From NCBI RefSeq assembly GCF_024054035.1, contig NZ_JAMXQU010000002.1, positions 186,001 through 250,000 on the forward strand: DNA of 64,000 nt, in the 5' to 3' direction. A program made the position numbers and the translations under genes. The first letter of the stretch is position 1, and the number at the start of each line of letters is the position of its first letter. The notes beneath the pieces are model-generated. The model saw only the letters and a program-made list of their open reading frames with translations. It was not told the origin of the DNA and made no database searches. Of this stretch, positions 16,728-25,991 are shown piece by piece. The stretch comes from Asaia lannensis NBRC 102526 (GTDB lineage: Bacteria; Pseudomonadota; Alphaproteobacteria; Acetobacterales; Acetobacteraceae).

Positions 16728-19535
16728 ATGCGCGAACCCATCTCCCTTCATGAAAACGACATGCAGACGGCTCTTGCGACGGCACTCGACCGCGCCCGTC
16801 AGCCAGATGGCAGCGTGTCGCGCGAGGATGCCGTCAGTTTGTTTCGCCGTCATATCGGGCGGCATCATGGCGAGATACGACGCCTGTTCGAGGGGCGTCA
16901 GCTCAAGGGGATCGCAGCCGCTGCGACACTCGCCCAGCTCATGGACGGTGCGATAGACAGCCTGTTTCATCTTGCCCAGGCGGTCACAGGAGCGCCGGAT
17001 GGTGGTCTGTGTCTTTGCGCAACAGGTGGATATGGCGGTGGCCTGCTTGCCCCGTACAGCGATATCGACCTTCTTTTCCTGACCGTAGCGGACCCCACGC
17101 CCCAGACCACAGCGCAAGTGGAATACATGCTGTATTTCCTGTGGGATCTTGGCGTGCGTGTCGGCCATGCAACCCGTTCCATCGAAGGCTGTCTCGAAGC
17201 CGCGCGTGAGGATCTGACCATACGCACCACCCTGCTCGATGCCAGACGCATCGTCGGGGCAGGAGACCTGTTTTCGGAGTTCGGCGCACGCTTCAGCGAA
17301 GGCGATGAGAGCGCGCTGTCCTTTATCCATGACAAGATAGACGAACGCGAAAAACGTCACAAACGCTTCGGCGACAATCCTTACATGGTCGAGCCGAACA
17401 TCAAGGAAGGCCGGGGCGGTCTACGCGATCTCCAGACGCTCAACTGGATGACACGCGTCCTGCAGGACACAAACGGCCTCAATCCTGCAAACAAACATCG
17501 CCTGCACGAACCCGCATTCACCACTTTGGGTCTGCTGACCGATCAGGAAGCCAACCGCGCAAGACGTGCATGGAACTTCCTCTGGACGATCAGGCTGCAC
17601 CTCCACTACATCGCCGGACGTGCCGATGAACGTCTGGCTTTCGATGTCCAGCCCGTTATTGGCGGTCGCATGGGCTATGCCGGGCACGGTCGCCAGCAGG
17701 GCGTCGAGCGCTTCATGCGCCATTATTTTCTGACCACGCGCGAGGTCATGAGGCTCAGCCGTATTCTCGAGCCCAGCATCATGCAGCGCCTTCAGGGGCC
17801 CATACGTGAAGCTCCCTATCGAGGCACCACGCTGAATGCCGATGAAGCGACACATTTCCGGCTGATCAACGAGCAGATCGCCCCGGCCGACACACAGTGT
17901 TTCGACAGCGACCCGCGCCTTATGGTCAGAATGCTCGACGCCGCCTGTCGCGACAATCTGGCCCTGCACCCGACAGCCATCCAGCAGCTGATACGCAATG
18001 AACGCCGTATTGCCTCGCTGCGTGAAGACCCTATGACGATGCGGGTCTTCCTCAATCTTCTCATGCGCCCGACCGAGATGAACCGCGAGAATGCCCAGCC
18101 CAGCGGTGCGGACTGGCTGACCATACTCAACGATACGGGCTTTCTGGGCGCCCTGCTGCCGGACTGGTCCCGCATCGTGGGCCAGATGCAGTTCGATACC
18201 TATCATATCTACACGGTCGATGAGCATAATATCGAGGCCGTGCGCATGCTCGGCTGGATTGAAGCCGGGGCCATGGCCGACGAAATTCCACTGGCCTACG
18301 ATCTTGCGCGCGACATGCAGTCACGCCGCGCCATGTACGTCGCCACGCTTCTGCACGACATTGCCAAAGGTCGCGGTGGCGATCACTCGGTTCTCGGTGC
18401 GGAAGTCGCCCAGCATGTCTGCCCGCAGCTCGGACTCGATGCGGAAGAAACAGAGACCGTTTCCTGGCTGATCCTGCATCATCTCCTGCTCAGTCAGACC
18501 GCCTTCCGACGCGATATCGACGACCCCAGAACCATTCTCGACCTGGCTGATATCATCCAGTCGCCCGAGAGACTGCGCCTTCTGCTCCTTCTTACGATCG
18601 CCGATATGCGCGCCGTGAGCCCCAATGTCTGGAATGCATGGAAAGCGACCCTGCTACGCGAGCTTTACAGCCGCGTCGCCGAGGTGCTCGAAGGCGGTCT
18701 GGCCGCCACGGAGCGCGACGAACGCGTCAGCCATGCGAAGGAGCTGGTACGCGACGGTCTGCTTCAGCAGGGCGTGCCTCAGGAACAGTCGGATCATTTC
18801 CTGACGCTGGGTTACGCCGGGTACTGGCTGGGTTTCGACGCCGATACGCATATGCGCCATGCACGTCTGGTGCTGGATTCCGAGACGCATGCAGCCCCCC
18901 TGACAATCGAAGCGACGCCCATTCCACAGCGCGACGTGACTGAGATCACGATTTTCAGTGCCGATCACTCGGGGCTTTTTTCGCAGATCGCAGGGGGACT
19001 CGCCGTTGCCGGCGCCTCCATCGTCGATGCCCGTATCCACACGCTCAGCGATGGCATGGCACTCGATACATTCTGGGTGCAGGACGGAAACGGTCGCGCC
19101 TTCGATACGCCGCTTCAGCTCGCGCGGCTGAACAGCCTGATCGAGCAGTCCCTTTCCAGCCGACTGCCTGTCGATGCCGAGCTCGACCGCATGACCGACC
19201 AGCGCGCCACGCGTCGCATGCGTGCCATTCATGTGCCTTCACGTGTGGTGATCGATAACCGTGCGTCCGAGCGTCATACGATCATCGAGATCAACGGGCG
19301 CGATCGCCCTGGGCTGCTTCACGATATCACGCGCACGCTGAGCGAACAGTCGCTGCAGATCTCCTCTGCCCATATCACCACCTACGGCATGCGGGCTGTC
19401 GACGTGTTCTACGTGCGCGATCTGGTCGGGACGAAAGTAACCTCTGAGACGCGGATGGCTGAAATTCGCGCTGCCCTGCTTGCAACGATGAGCCGCGACG
19501 ACACCGCACAGCCGGTCAAACCCGTGGCCGCCTGA
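16728..19535 (+). CDS. glnD: Bifunctional [protein-PII] uridylyltransferase/uridylyl-removing enzyme
   Basis: GlnD senses glutamine and adds UMP to, or removes it from, PII proteins, controlling nitrogen assimilation. Domains in order: nucleotidyltransferase with GGYGGGLLAPYSDIDLLFL (about residues 103-122), a helical linker with NIKEGRGGLRDLQTL, an HD phosphohydrolase domain with LLHDIAKGRGGDHS (about 540-555), and two C-terminal ACT domains (TIFSADHSGLF near 745 and EINGRDRPGLLHDIT near 855). The length of 935 is usual for alphaproteobacteria. The first ATG is used; an internal one at 16761 is possible. The convergent TPR gene begins its 3' end 21 bases later. Confidence 0.96.
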   Translation: MREPISLHENDMQTALATALDRARQPDGSVSREDAVSLFRRHIGRHHGEIRRLFEGRQLKGIAAAATLAQLMDGAIDSLFHLAQAVTGAPDGGLCLCATGGYGGGLLAPYSDIDLLFLTVADPTPQTTAQVEYMLYFLWDLGVRVGHATRSIEGCLEAAREDLTIRTTLLDARRIVGAGDLFSEFGARFSEGDESALSFIHDKIDEREKRHKRFGDNPYMVEPNIKEGRGGLRDLQTLNWMTRVLQDTNGLNPANKHRLHEPAFTTLGLLTDQEANRARRAWNFLWTIRLHLHYIAGRADERLAFDVQPVIGGRMGYAGHGRQQGVERFMRHYFLTTREVMRLSRILEPSIMQRLQGPIREAPYRGTTLNADEATHFRLINEQIAPADTQCFDSDPRLMVRMLDAACRDNLALHPTAIQQLIRNERRIASLREDPMTMRVFLNLLMRPTEMNRENAQPSGADWLTILNDTGFLGALLPDWSRIVGQMQFDTYHIYTVDEHNIEAVRMLGWIEAGAMADEIPLAYDLARDMQSRRAMYVATLLHDIAKGRGGDHSVLGAEVAQHVCPQLGLDAEETETVSWLILHHLLLSQTAFRRDIDDPRTILDLADIIQSPERLRLLLLLTIADMRAVSPNVWNAWKATLLRELYSRVAEVLEGGLAATERDERVSHAKELVRDGLLQQGVPQEQSDHFLTLGYAGYWLGFDADTHMRHARLVLDSETHAAPLTIEATPIPQRDVTEITIFSADHSGLFSQIAGGLAVAGASIVDARIHTLSDGMALDTFWVQDGNGRAFDTPLQLARLNSLIEQSLSSRLPVDAELDRMTDQRATRRMRAIHVPSRVVIDNRASERHTIIEINGRDRPGLLHDITRTLSEQSLQISSAHITTYGMRAVDVFYVRDLVGTKVTSETRMAEIRAALLATMSRDDTAQPVKPVAA

Positions 19536-19556
19536 TACTCGGCGGGCGGCCCAGGC

Positions 19557-21335
19557 TCAGGCTCTGGCTCCGGGGCGCTGAGCGATGTGCTGACGCAGGG
19601 CTTCCGACACGCGGGCGATCACCAGCGGCCAGGCCTGTTCAGGTGGGCAGTAATCGTCCGGACGGAAAACACGCAGGGCCTCGTACCAGTCAGGCCCCTG
19701 CCAGCGCCAGTCCCCGCCCTGACGATCGAGAAGCCAGAGCGGCACGCCGCACGACCCGGCAAGATGGGCCAGCATCGTGTCGACACCTATAACCAGTTCG
19801 CAACGCGCCATGGCCCGGGCCGTATCGAGGAGCGTATCGCCCACGCCCTGCTCCATACAGGCCGGTGCGTCACCGAGCTGGAAATTCACGAAACGACATT
19901 CTGTCGTATCTAGAAGCGGCGTCAGCATCGTTGCGGGCAGGGAGCGCCGGGCGTTGAAACGATAGGCAGGATTACCGGCGCGGAACAGGCCGATGCGCCC
20001 CTTCTCCACCTTCATGCCCAGATCGAGGATCGGTGACGGATCGATTGTCGAAAGCTGCAAAAGCCGAGGCAGACTCAACAAGGAACAGGCCAGTTTCGCC
20101 TCGCCCTCAAGCCTTACACGCCCCGATCGCATCAGGGCGGCAAGACGCGGCATGAAAGCGAGCAGCGGATGAAGCACGGTCGGAATGACAAGGATCAGGG
20201 GCGCGCGTAACGCTGCGAGAGGGACGAAACGCAGGAATTGCAGGCAATCCCCAAGCCCCTGCTCCGCTCGCACGCATACCGGTTCATCTGTCGCTTCACC
20301 TTGCCATGACGCTTCGGGGGCTGGCTGGCCCAAAAGGAAGAGTCGCGATTCGAAATTGTCCCAGCCTTCCGCAAACGCGCCCTGTGCAAGCTGGATCGTG
20401 GCAAGGTTGAAACGGGCCTGATGATACTGCCGCTCACCGACCACCGGATCGCCGGCCCCACGGCTGTTCTCCCCCTGTCCGGCAACGCTTTGCATGATGT
20501 CGCGGAAAACGGTTTGCGCTTCCATGACGTGTCCGGTTTCGGCCCGAAGCATGGCACGGTTGGACATTATCCCGGTATCGTCCGATGCCAGGGCCAGTGC
20601 CCGGTCGAACGCGTCGCTGGCATGGTCGAGCGCCCCTAGGGCCTGATAAACGAGACCAAGCGTATTCAGTGTCTGCGCTGTTGGCGCATCGAGGGCAATC
20701 GCCCGTTGCAAGGCTGTCAGGGCGTCGCTCATCCTGCCGGCTTCGAAGCAGGCCGTCCCGAAATTGGCATGGGCCTCGGCCCTATCCGGCAGATGCGCCA
20801 CGAGTGACGAAAAAACCGGACAGGCATCGCTAAAGGCACGCCTTTCCATGAGAAACATGCCGCGTCGCATCAGGAGCGGCACGGGATCGGCTGCAAGCCG
20901 GACTGCCTCGTCGAATTCTTGCGCACTCTCCTGTGTCTTCCCGTCACGATAATAGAGTTCGGAAAGAAAGGCCTTCGCGCGAAAATCGCGCGGTTCCAGC
21001 AGGACAGCCACGCGACAGGCCGATACGGCCTCGCGAAAATGACCTGCCTCATCGAGTGCTGCGGCCAGCGTGAGATGGAACCGCGCCTTCTCGCTATCGT
21101 CACCTGTCAATGTGAGTGCATGCGCGACCATGGCGATGGCTGTGCGCGGTTGTCCGGTTTCACGCGCGACGCAGGCAAGGCCGTGCCAGGCTCCCGCGCA
21201 ATGAGAGTCTTCTGCAAGGACTGCCTTCAGAAGCGCCTCGGCACGCGCTGAATCGCCTCCCGCAAGATGAGCGAGAGCCGTGTCGATACGCGACGGGGAG
21301 ATGTGAGGACGGGACAGGGTCATGACCCGGATCAT
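19557..21335 (-). CDS. TPR-repeat protein with C-terminal glycosyltransferase-like domain
   Basis: The 592-residue protein opens with about ten helical TPR-like units (residues 10-290; repeated patterns such as GDSARAEALLKAVL, EAVSACRVAVLLEP and MSDALTALQRAIAL), followed by a region from about 330 to 590 that resembles the C-terminal part of ADP-heptose-type (GT9/GTB) transferases: GLGDCLQFLRFVPL early and LVIGVDTMLAHLAGSCGVPLWLL late. Proteins of this design occur in many alphaproteobacteria and are thought to act in surface glycan or protein glycosylation, but the substrate is unknown. Two in-frame ATGs, at 21335 and 21323, lie inside a pair of 12-base palindromes, so the start is uncertain. 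Confidence 0.82.
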   Translation of the reverse strand: MIRVMTLSRPHISPSRIDTALAHLAGGDSARAEALLKAVLAEDSHCAGAWHGLACVARETGQPRTAIAMVAHALTLTGDDSEKARFHLTLAAALDEAGHFREAVSACRVAVLLEPRDFRAKAFLSELYYRDGKTQESAQEFDEAVRLAADPVPLLMRRGMFLMERRAFSDACPVFSSLVAHLPDRAEAHANFGTACFEAGRMSDALTALQRAIALDAPTAQTLNTLGLVYQALGALDHASDAFDRALALASDDTGIMSNRAMLRAETGHVMEAQTVFRDIMQSVAGQGENSRGAGDPVVGERQYHQARFNLATIQLAQGAFAEGWDNFESRLFLLGQPAPEASWQGEATDEPVCVRAEQGLGDCLQFLRFVPLAALRAPLILVIPTVLHPLLAFMPRLAALMRSGRVRLEGEAKLACSLLSLPRLLQLSTIDPSPILDLGMKVEKGRIGLFRAGNPAYRFNARRSLPATMLTPLLDTTECRFVNFQLGDAPACMEQGVGDTLLDTARAMARCELVIGVDTMLAHLAGSCGVPLWLLDRQGGDWRWQGPDWYEALRVFRPDDYCPPEQAWPLVIARVSEALRQHIAQRPGARA

Positions 21336-21340
21336 GACCC
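21317..21340. repeat. Tandem 12-bp palindromes over the TPR gene start
   Basis: GGGTCATGACCC, a perfect palindrome, is followed directly by GGATCATGACCC, identical at 11 of 12 positions. Each copy contains one of the two candidate ATG codons of the minus-strand gene. Confidence 0.7.
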
Positions 21341-21421
21341 GAGCGATGCGTGCTTACAACCGATCCTGCGAACGGGCCCGGAGCACAAAGATCCATCGCA
21401 GGTTTTCGGCCTCGATGCGCC

Positions 21422-21772
21422 TCAAAGCACCAGGCCGAATCTTGGGCCGATGAGTGTCACGCCGCAGTAAAGGCCGATAGTCAGCACGCAGCCGCAGGAA
21501 AGAGCAGGCCAGAACCCGACCCCGTGGCGCAGCAAAGCCGGTATAAGCAGAAACATCGGCAATGAAGGCAGAACGTACCAGAAGGTCGCACCCGCATGAT
21601 CGGCCATGTTCCGGGCATCCGGCCTGTCGCGCCATAACCAGATCATGCCCATGACCGAAACCAGAGGCAGGGAAGCGATCAGAGCCCCGAAACCGGGAAA
21701 GCGCCGTGCCACCATGGAAGCGCAGGCAATGAGTATTCCCGAGATCAGGGAGCGAACGAACAAAGCAAGCAT
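21422..21772 (-). CDS. DUF3147-family small membrane protein
   Basis: This 116-residue protein is made of about four hydrophobic helices and carries the pattern of the DUF3147 family: a first helix SLISGILIACASMVA, then RRFPGFGALIASLPLVSVMGMIWLW, the loop with RDRPDARN, and WYVLPSLPMFLLIPALLRHGVGFW. Its function is unknown. The ATG at 21772 is chosen because GAGGGG lies about 6 bases upstream and the first helix begins immediately; the open frame extends to 21862 but that adds 30 residues without family resemblance. It is divergent from the exported propeller gene. Confidence 0.8.
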   Translation of the reverse strand: MLALFVRSLISGILIACASMVARRFPGFGALIASLPLVSVMGMIWLWRDRPDARNMADHAGATFWYVLPSLPMFLLIPALLRHGVGFWPALSCGCVLTIGLYCGVTLIGPRFGLVL

Positions 21773-21948
21773 GAAAAGCCCCTCTGGCGAGAAAGTAATC
21801 CTGGTGAGGAACCGCAACCCGCCTGCAAAGACAAGCCCGGAAGCAACCAACCGGGGAGACATAAGGCGACGAATGCCCCGGCCGACACTGTCGCGCGAAA
21901 TCGAACCCGGTTGTTTTGCATGAAAGCCGATTGAGCCTAAAAGACCTT

Positions 21949-23037
21949 ATGGCCGCATTCCTCCCTTCCCTCCGGTCCGGATACCGGTTTCTTCTGCCCA
22001 CCGTCGCATTGGCGCTGGCAGGATATCTTTCCCCTGCGCAAGCCGCTCATGAGCGGCCCTGGCTGGCCGATACGGCTCAGGGCGCAATCGTCCAGACAAT
22101 TCCCCTGCCCGGACAAGCCCAGTGGCGTCAGGCTCTGACCATGCCGGACGGGTCGGTAATCCTGCTGCGCGATCAGGATGCGCAGGAGAAAACTGCCTTC
22201 CTTGCACGGCTTGGTCCGGGGGCAGATACGGTTACCTCCCTCGTTCCCGACTGGTCGGGCATCGGTACGGCCCGAAAGAGCGCAGAGGGTGTCGCCCGAG
22301 ATGCGTTTACGCCAGTCGCCCTGGCGCATGATGAAAAGGGCGCACTATGGGTGGTCGATGAGGGGGCCGACCGCAAATCCGCGCGCCTTCTTCAGCTCGA
22401 CCCGCAAACGGGCAAGGTGCTGGCCGTTATCCCGCTGCCCGCAGAGGCCGTGACACCCACAAGCCGGTTTACCGCTCTCGCCCTGCATAACGATACGGCG
22501 TATCTCGCCGATGAAGGCGGCATTGCCCTCACCGTCGTCGATCTGCGCCGTCATGCAGCAACGCGCTTCTTCGCCGGATATCCCTCCGCGCGCGGACATA
22601 GCCCGCTGATCGTCGATAATCAGGTTGTGCAAGGCAAGGACGGTCACCCGCTTACGCGCGATATCGCCTATCTCGCTCTCGAGAACGATGGCGCATGGCT
22701 CTATGAACTGGCACCGACAGGCCCGATCTACCGCCTGTCGACCGCACTGCTCACCGATCCTTCGGTAACCCCTGCCGAGTTGATGGAAGGCGTCACGCAA
22801 TGGCGTGGAACGCCGACCGTGGGCGGTCTGACGATCGACAACAAGGCGACACTCTATCTGACCGATGTCACGCGGGGCCGTCTGCTGAGCTTCGACACGG
22901 GACGTCACCCGCATGTGTTGCTCGTGTCTCCCCTGCTGGTGCAGGCCGGTATTCCCGGCTGGGCACCTGATACACGGGGCGCGGGGCAGATCTATGTTCC
23001 GGCAGGTCACAGCCTGTTACGCATTGCCCTGCCCTGA
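21949..23037 (+). CDS. Exported beta-propeller protein, MRJP/yellow-like
   Basis: The 362-residue product has a signal peptide (about residues 1-32, hydrophobic core FLLPTVALALAGYL, likely cut after SPAQA) and repeated beta-strand segments of a six-bladed propeller. Features shared with the major royal jelly/yellow protein family are GALWVVDEG early, a central DLRRHAATRF after a GGIALTVVDL strand, and the late PIYRLSTALL, TVGGLTIDNKATLYLTDV and WAPDTRG segments. The family binds or lactonises small molecules in some members, but no function is established for bacterial ones. The ATG at 21949 is preferred; a TTG at 21916 would add 11 residues. A closer family member is encoded at 44.9 kb. Confidence 0.72.
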   Translation: MAAFLPSLRSGYRFLLPTVALALAGYLSPAQAAHERPWLADTAQGAIVQTIPLPGQAQWRQALTMPDGSVILLRDQDAQEKTAFLARLGPGADTVTSLVPDWSGIGTARKSAEGVARDAFTPVALAHDEKGALWVVDEGADRKSARLLQLDPQTGKVLAVIPLPAEAVTPTSRFTALALHNDTAYLADEGGIALTVVDLRRHAATRFFAGYPSARGHSPLIVDNQVVQGKDGHPLTRDIAYLALENDGAWLYELAPTGPIYRLSTALLTDPSVTPAELMEGVTQWRGTPTVGGLTIDNKATLYLTDVTRGRLLSFDTGRHPHVLLVSPLLVQAGIPGWAPDTRGAGQIYVPAGHSLLRIALP

Positions 23038-23168
23038 AAATCGCGTCATGTCTTGCGTCTCTTTTCCTGTCCTGTCTTTCTGCGTAGCCGCCCCTTGCCA
23101 TGATGGGATGCGGCATTCGCTGGCAGACCGGAGCCCGCTCCTGTAGCCCCTCAACCGTGAAGGCCATC

Positions 23169-24575
23169 ATGCAGTACCGTTCCACGCGCGGCGACGCGCA
23201 GCCGCGCTCCTTTTCAGACATTCTTCTGGCCGGTCTGGCCGAAGACGGTGGACTGTACATGCCCGAAACATGGCCGCAGTTTACGCCCCAGGAATGGCGC
23301 GAAATGCGCAAACTGTCCTATCCGGATCTTGCCGCGAGAATACTGTCGGTATTTGCCGAAGGCAGCATCGACCTGCCCACCCTGCAGACACTTTGTGCAC
23401 GGGCCTATGCAGGCTTCTCCCATGCCGCCATCGCGCCGCTGGTCGAGGTCGAGAACGGCCTGTTCTCGATGGAGCTGTTCCACGGTCCGACGCTTGCTTT
23501 CAAGGACATGGCCATGCAGCTGCTGGGGCAGCTGTTCGAGCATGTGCTGACGGAACGCAACCAGCGCGTGACCATTGTCGGCGCGACATCGGGAGACACG
23601 GGCTCCGCCGCGATCGAGGCTTTCCGCGGTAGCCCGCATCTGTCTGTCGCCATCCTGCATCCCATGGGCCGCACATCCGATGTGCAGCGCCGCCAGATGA
23701 CGACGGTGAAAGACGACAATATCCTCAATATCGCCGTCGAAGGCACGTTCGATGACTGCCAGGATCTGGTCAAGGCGATGTTCGCGGATACGCAGTTTCG
23801 CAACGAGATCAACCTTTCGGCTGTCAACTCGATCAACTGGGCGCGTATCGCGGCCCAGATCCCGTATTACGTACGCGCTGCCCTGATGATGGGGGCACCC
23901 GATCGCGAGGTGTCGTTTGCTGTGCCAACCGGCAATTTCGGCAATGTGCTCGCAGCATGGGCCGCCAGCAAAATGGGCCTGCCGGTACGGCGCCTGTGCA
24001 TCGGGTCGAACCGCAACGACATTCTGACCCGGTTCCTCACGAGCAACGACATGAGCATGCGCGCGGTCGAGCCGAGCTATTCGCCATCGATGGACATCCA
24101 GATTTCCTCGAACTTCGAACGTCTGCTGTTCGAGCTGCTGGATCGCGACGCAGAGGCGTGCCGCAACACGATGCTGGCATTCAGGCAGACAGGCCGCATG
24201 ACGGTCGATCCGGCTGTCTGGCAGCGCGCGAAAGACCGCTTCGGTGCCCTGATGCTGGACGACGAGGCAACACTGGCGGAAATGCAGACCCTCTGGGAAA
24301 GATCGCTTTATCTGGCCGATCCTCACAGTGCCATCGGCCTTGCTGCGGGACGACAGGAGCAGGAGCCGGGCATTCCGATGATCGTCGCTGCCACGGCGCA
24401 TCCTGCCAAATTCCCCGATGCCGTGCGTCGTGCCACAGGAATCGATCCTGCCCTGCCGCCACACCTCGCCGATCTGTTCACGCGCGAGGAACGCTACGAA
24501 ACGCAACCCAATGAGCTCAATATCATTGAGGACTCTGTAAGGCGTCATCTGGCAGGCCATACGCACAAGGCCTGA
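23169..24575 (+). CDS. thrC: Threonine synthase
   Basis: ThrC converts O-phosphohomoserine to threonine with pyridoxal phosphate. The 468-residue protein is of the longer type found in proteobacteria and yeast. It opens with MQYRSTRG, the usual start of this type, and shows GLAEDGGLYMPE, the cofactor lysine in PTLAFKDMAMQLLG, the phosphate-binding VGATSGDTGSAA loop, and VPTGNFGNVLAAW. The ATG at 23169 fits these family starts; an upstream ATG at 23100 would add 23 residues. The M16 peptidase gene follows after 150 bases. Confidence 0.96.
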   Translation: MQYRSTRGDAQPRSFSDILLAGLAEDGGLYMPETWPQFTPQEWREMRKLSYPDLAARILSVFAEGSIDLPTLQTLCARAYAGFSHAAIAPLVEVENGLFSMELFHGPTLAFKDMAMQLLGQLFEHVLTERNQRVTIVGATSGDTGSAAIEAFRGSPHLSVAILHPMGRTSDVQRRQMTTVKDDNILNIAVEGTFDDCQDLVKAMFADTQFRNEINLSAVNSINWARIAAQIPYYVRAALMMGAPDREVSFAVPTGNFGNVLAAWAASKMGLPVRRLCIGSNRNDILTRFLTSNDMSMRAVEPSYSPSMDIQISSNFERLLFELLDRDAEACRNTMLAFRQTGRMTVDPAVWQRAKDRFGALMLDDEATLAEMQTLWERSLYLADPHSAIGLAAGRQEQEPGIPMIVAATAHPAKFPDAVRRATGIDPALPPHLADLFTREERYETQPNELNIIEDSVRRHLAGHTHKA

Positions 24576-24611
24576 TCCGATTTCGTTTTCCAAGACCGCG
24601 CTGTCTCTGTC

Positions 24612-24632
24612 CGGCTGGCATCTCGCCAGCCG
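24612..24632 (+). terminator. Hairpin after thrC
   Basis: CGGCTGGC and GCCAGCCG form an 8-bp stem with a 5-base loop; flanking CTCTG and CAGAG can extend it with an internal gap. No T tract is present. Confidence 0.45.
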
Positions 24633-24725
24633 AAACTGATGCAGAGAGCGGGGGCTAGGATTTTGCCTGCCCCGTCGCCATCTGTTCAGAACCCCTTACC
24701 ATGTTGCCAGGACCATCACCGCTCG

Positions 24726-25991
24726 ATGACCGATCCGATCACCGTCACCACTCTGCCAAATGGCCTTACTGTCGTCACCGAGAGGATGGAACGGGTCGAG
24801 ACCGTTTCGTTCGGCGCTTATGTCGCTACAGGAACGCGTAACGAAACTGCCGAGGAAAACGGGGTCTCGCATTTTCTCGAACATATGGCGTTCAAGGGCA
24901 CACAGCGCCGCAGTGCCGCGCGCATTGCCGAGGAAATCGAGAATGTGGGCGGGCATATCAATGCCTATACCGCGCGCGAGCAGACTGCCTATTACGTCAA
25001 GCTGCTGAAAGAGGATCTCCCTCTCGGCATCGATATCATCGGCGATATCCTGACCCACAGCACCTTTCTGGATCAGGAGGTCGAGCGCGAGCGCGGCGTG
25101 ATTCTGCAGGAGATCGGACAGGCCAACGATACGCCTGACGACATTATTTTCGACCACTTCCAGGAAACGGCGTTTCGCGACCAGCCCATGGGCCGTCCCA
25201 CGCTGGGTACGGAAAAACTCATCGCCTCCATGAAGCGTGAGTCGATGATGCGCTACATGCAAACGCATTATACCACGCAGAACATGGTCATCGCCGCTGC
25301 CGGCAATCTGCACCACGAGGCGGTGCTCGATCTGGTGGAGGAGCATTTCCGAGATCTGCCCGATCATCAGCCTCCTGCGCGTGAAGGCTGCACCTATCTG
25401 GGCGGCGAGCATCGCGAATCCCGTGATCTGGATCAGGCCCATCTGGTGCTTGGCTTCCCGTCGGTCAGCTATAACGACCCCGCCTATCACGCGACCATGC
25501 TGCTCTCGACCGTGCTCGGCGGCGGCATGTCGTCTCGCCTGTTTCAGGAAATCCGTGAAAAGCGCGGGCTGGTCTACTCCGTCTATTCCTTCGCCCTGCC
25601 CTTCCTCGATAGCGGGCTGTTCGGGATTTATGCCGGAACAGGCGAGCAGGAAGCGGCAGAACTCGTGCCTGTCCTGCTCGACGAACTGCGCCGCATCGGC
25701 GACGGGATCAGCCCGGAGGAAATCGCCCGCGCCCGCGCGCAGGTAAAATCCTCGCTTCTCATGTCGCTTGAGAGCACCGGCAGTCGCTGCGAGCAGATCG
25801 CCCGTCAGATGCAGCTCTTCGGACGCATTATCGATACGCAGGAAACCGTAGCGAAGATCGATGCAGTCGATGAAGCCTCGATGATACGGGCAGCAGAAAC
25901 CCTGTTCCGCTCGCGGCCGACACTCGCAACCATCGGCCCTGTGGGGTCCATTCCCTCCTTCGAGGCGATCAGCCAGAGGCTTGTGGCATGA
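24726..25991 (+). CDS. M16-family zinc peptidase (processing-peptidase-like)
   Basis: The 421-residue protein is a pitrilysin-family peptidase of the type related to mitochondrial processing peptidase beta. It has the inverted zinc motif HxxEH as His49-Phe-Leu-Glu52-His53, the ERERGVILQEI helix carrying the third ligand glutamate, the DEVERERG-like loop, a glycine-rich VLGGGMSSRLFQEIREKRGLVYSV segment characteristic of the family, and a C-terminal half that is the inactive-fold repeat. Its position directly after thrC is usual in alphaproteobacteria, where the gene is often called pepR; the natural substrate is unknown. The pmbA start overlaps its stop. Confidence 0.92.
   Translation: MTDPITVTTLPNGLTVVTERMERVETVSFGAYVATGTRNETAEENGVSHFLEHMAFKGTQRRSAARIAEEIENVGGHINAYTAREQTAYYVKLLKEDLPLGIDIIGDILTHSTFLDQEVERERGVILQEIGQANDTPDDIIFDHFQETAFRDQPMGRPTLGTEKLIASMKRESMMRYMQTHYTTQNMVIAAAGNLHHEAVLDLVEEHFRDLPDHQPPAREGCTYLGGEHRESRDLDQAHLVLGFPSVSYNDPAYHATMLLSTVLGGGMSSRLFQEIREKRGLVYSVYSFALPFLDSGLFGIYAGTGEQEAAELVPVLLDELRRIGDGISPEEIARARAQVKSSLLMSLESTGSRCEQIARQMQLFGRIIDTQETVAKIDAVDEASMIRAAETLFRSRPTLATIGPVGSIPSFEAISQRLVA

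Noticed and set aside
17421-18227. 268-codon minus-strand frame inside glnD
   Set aside because: Antisense to glnD motifs; no independent support.
23214-24593. 459-codon minus-strand frame over thrC
   Set aside because: It is antisense to a clear threonine synthase and shows no domain; shadow.
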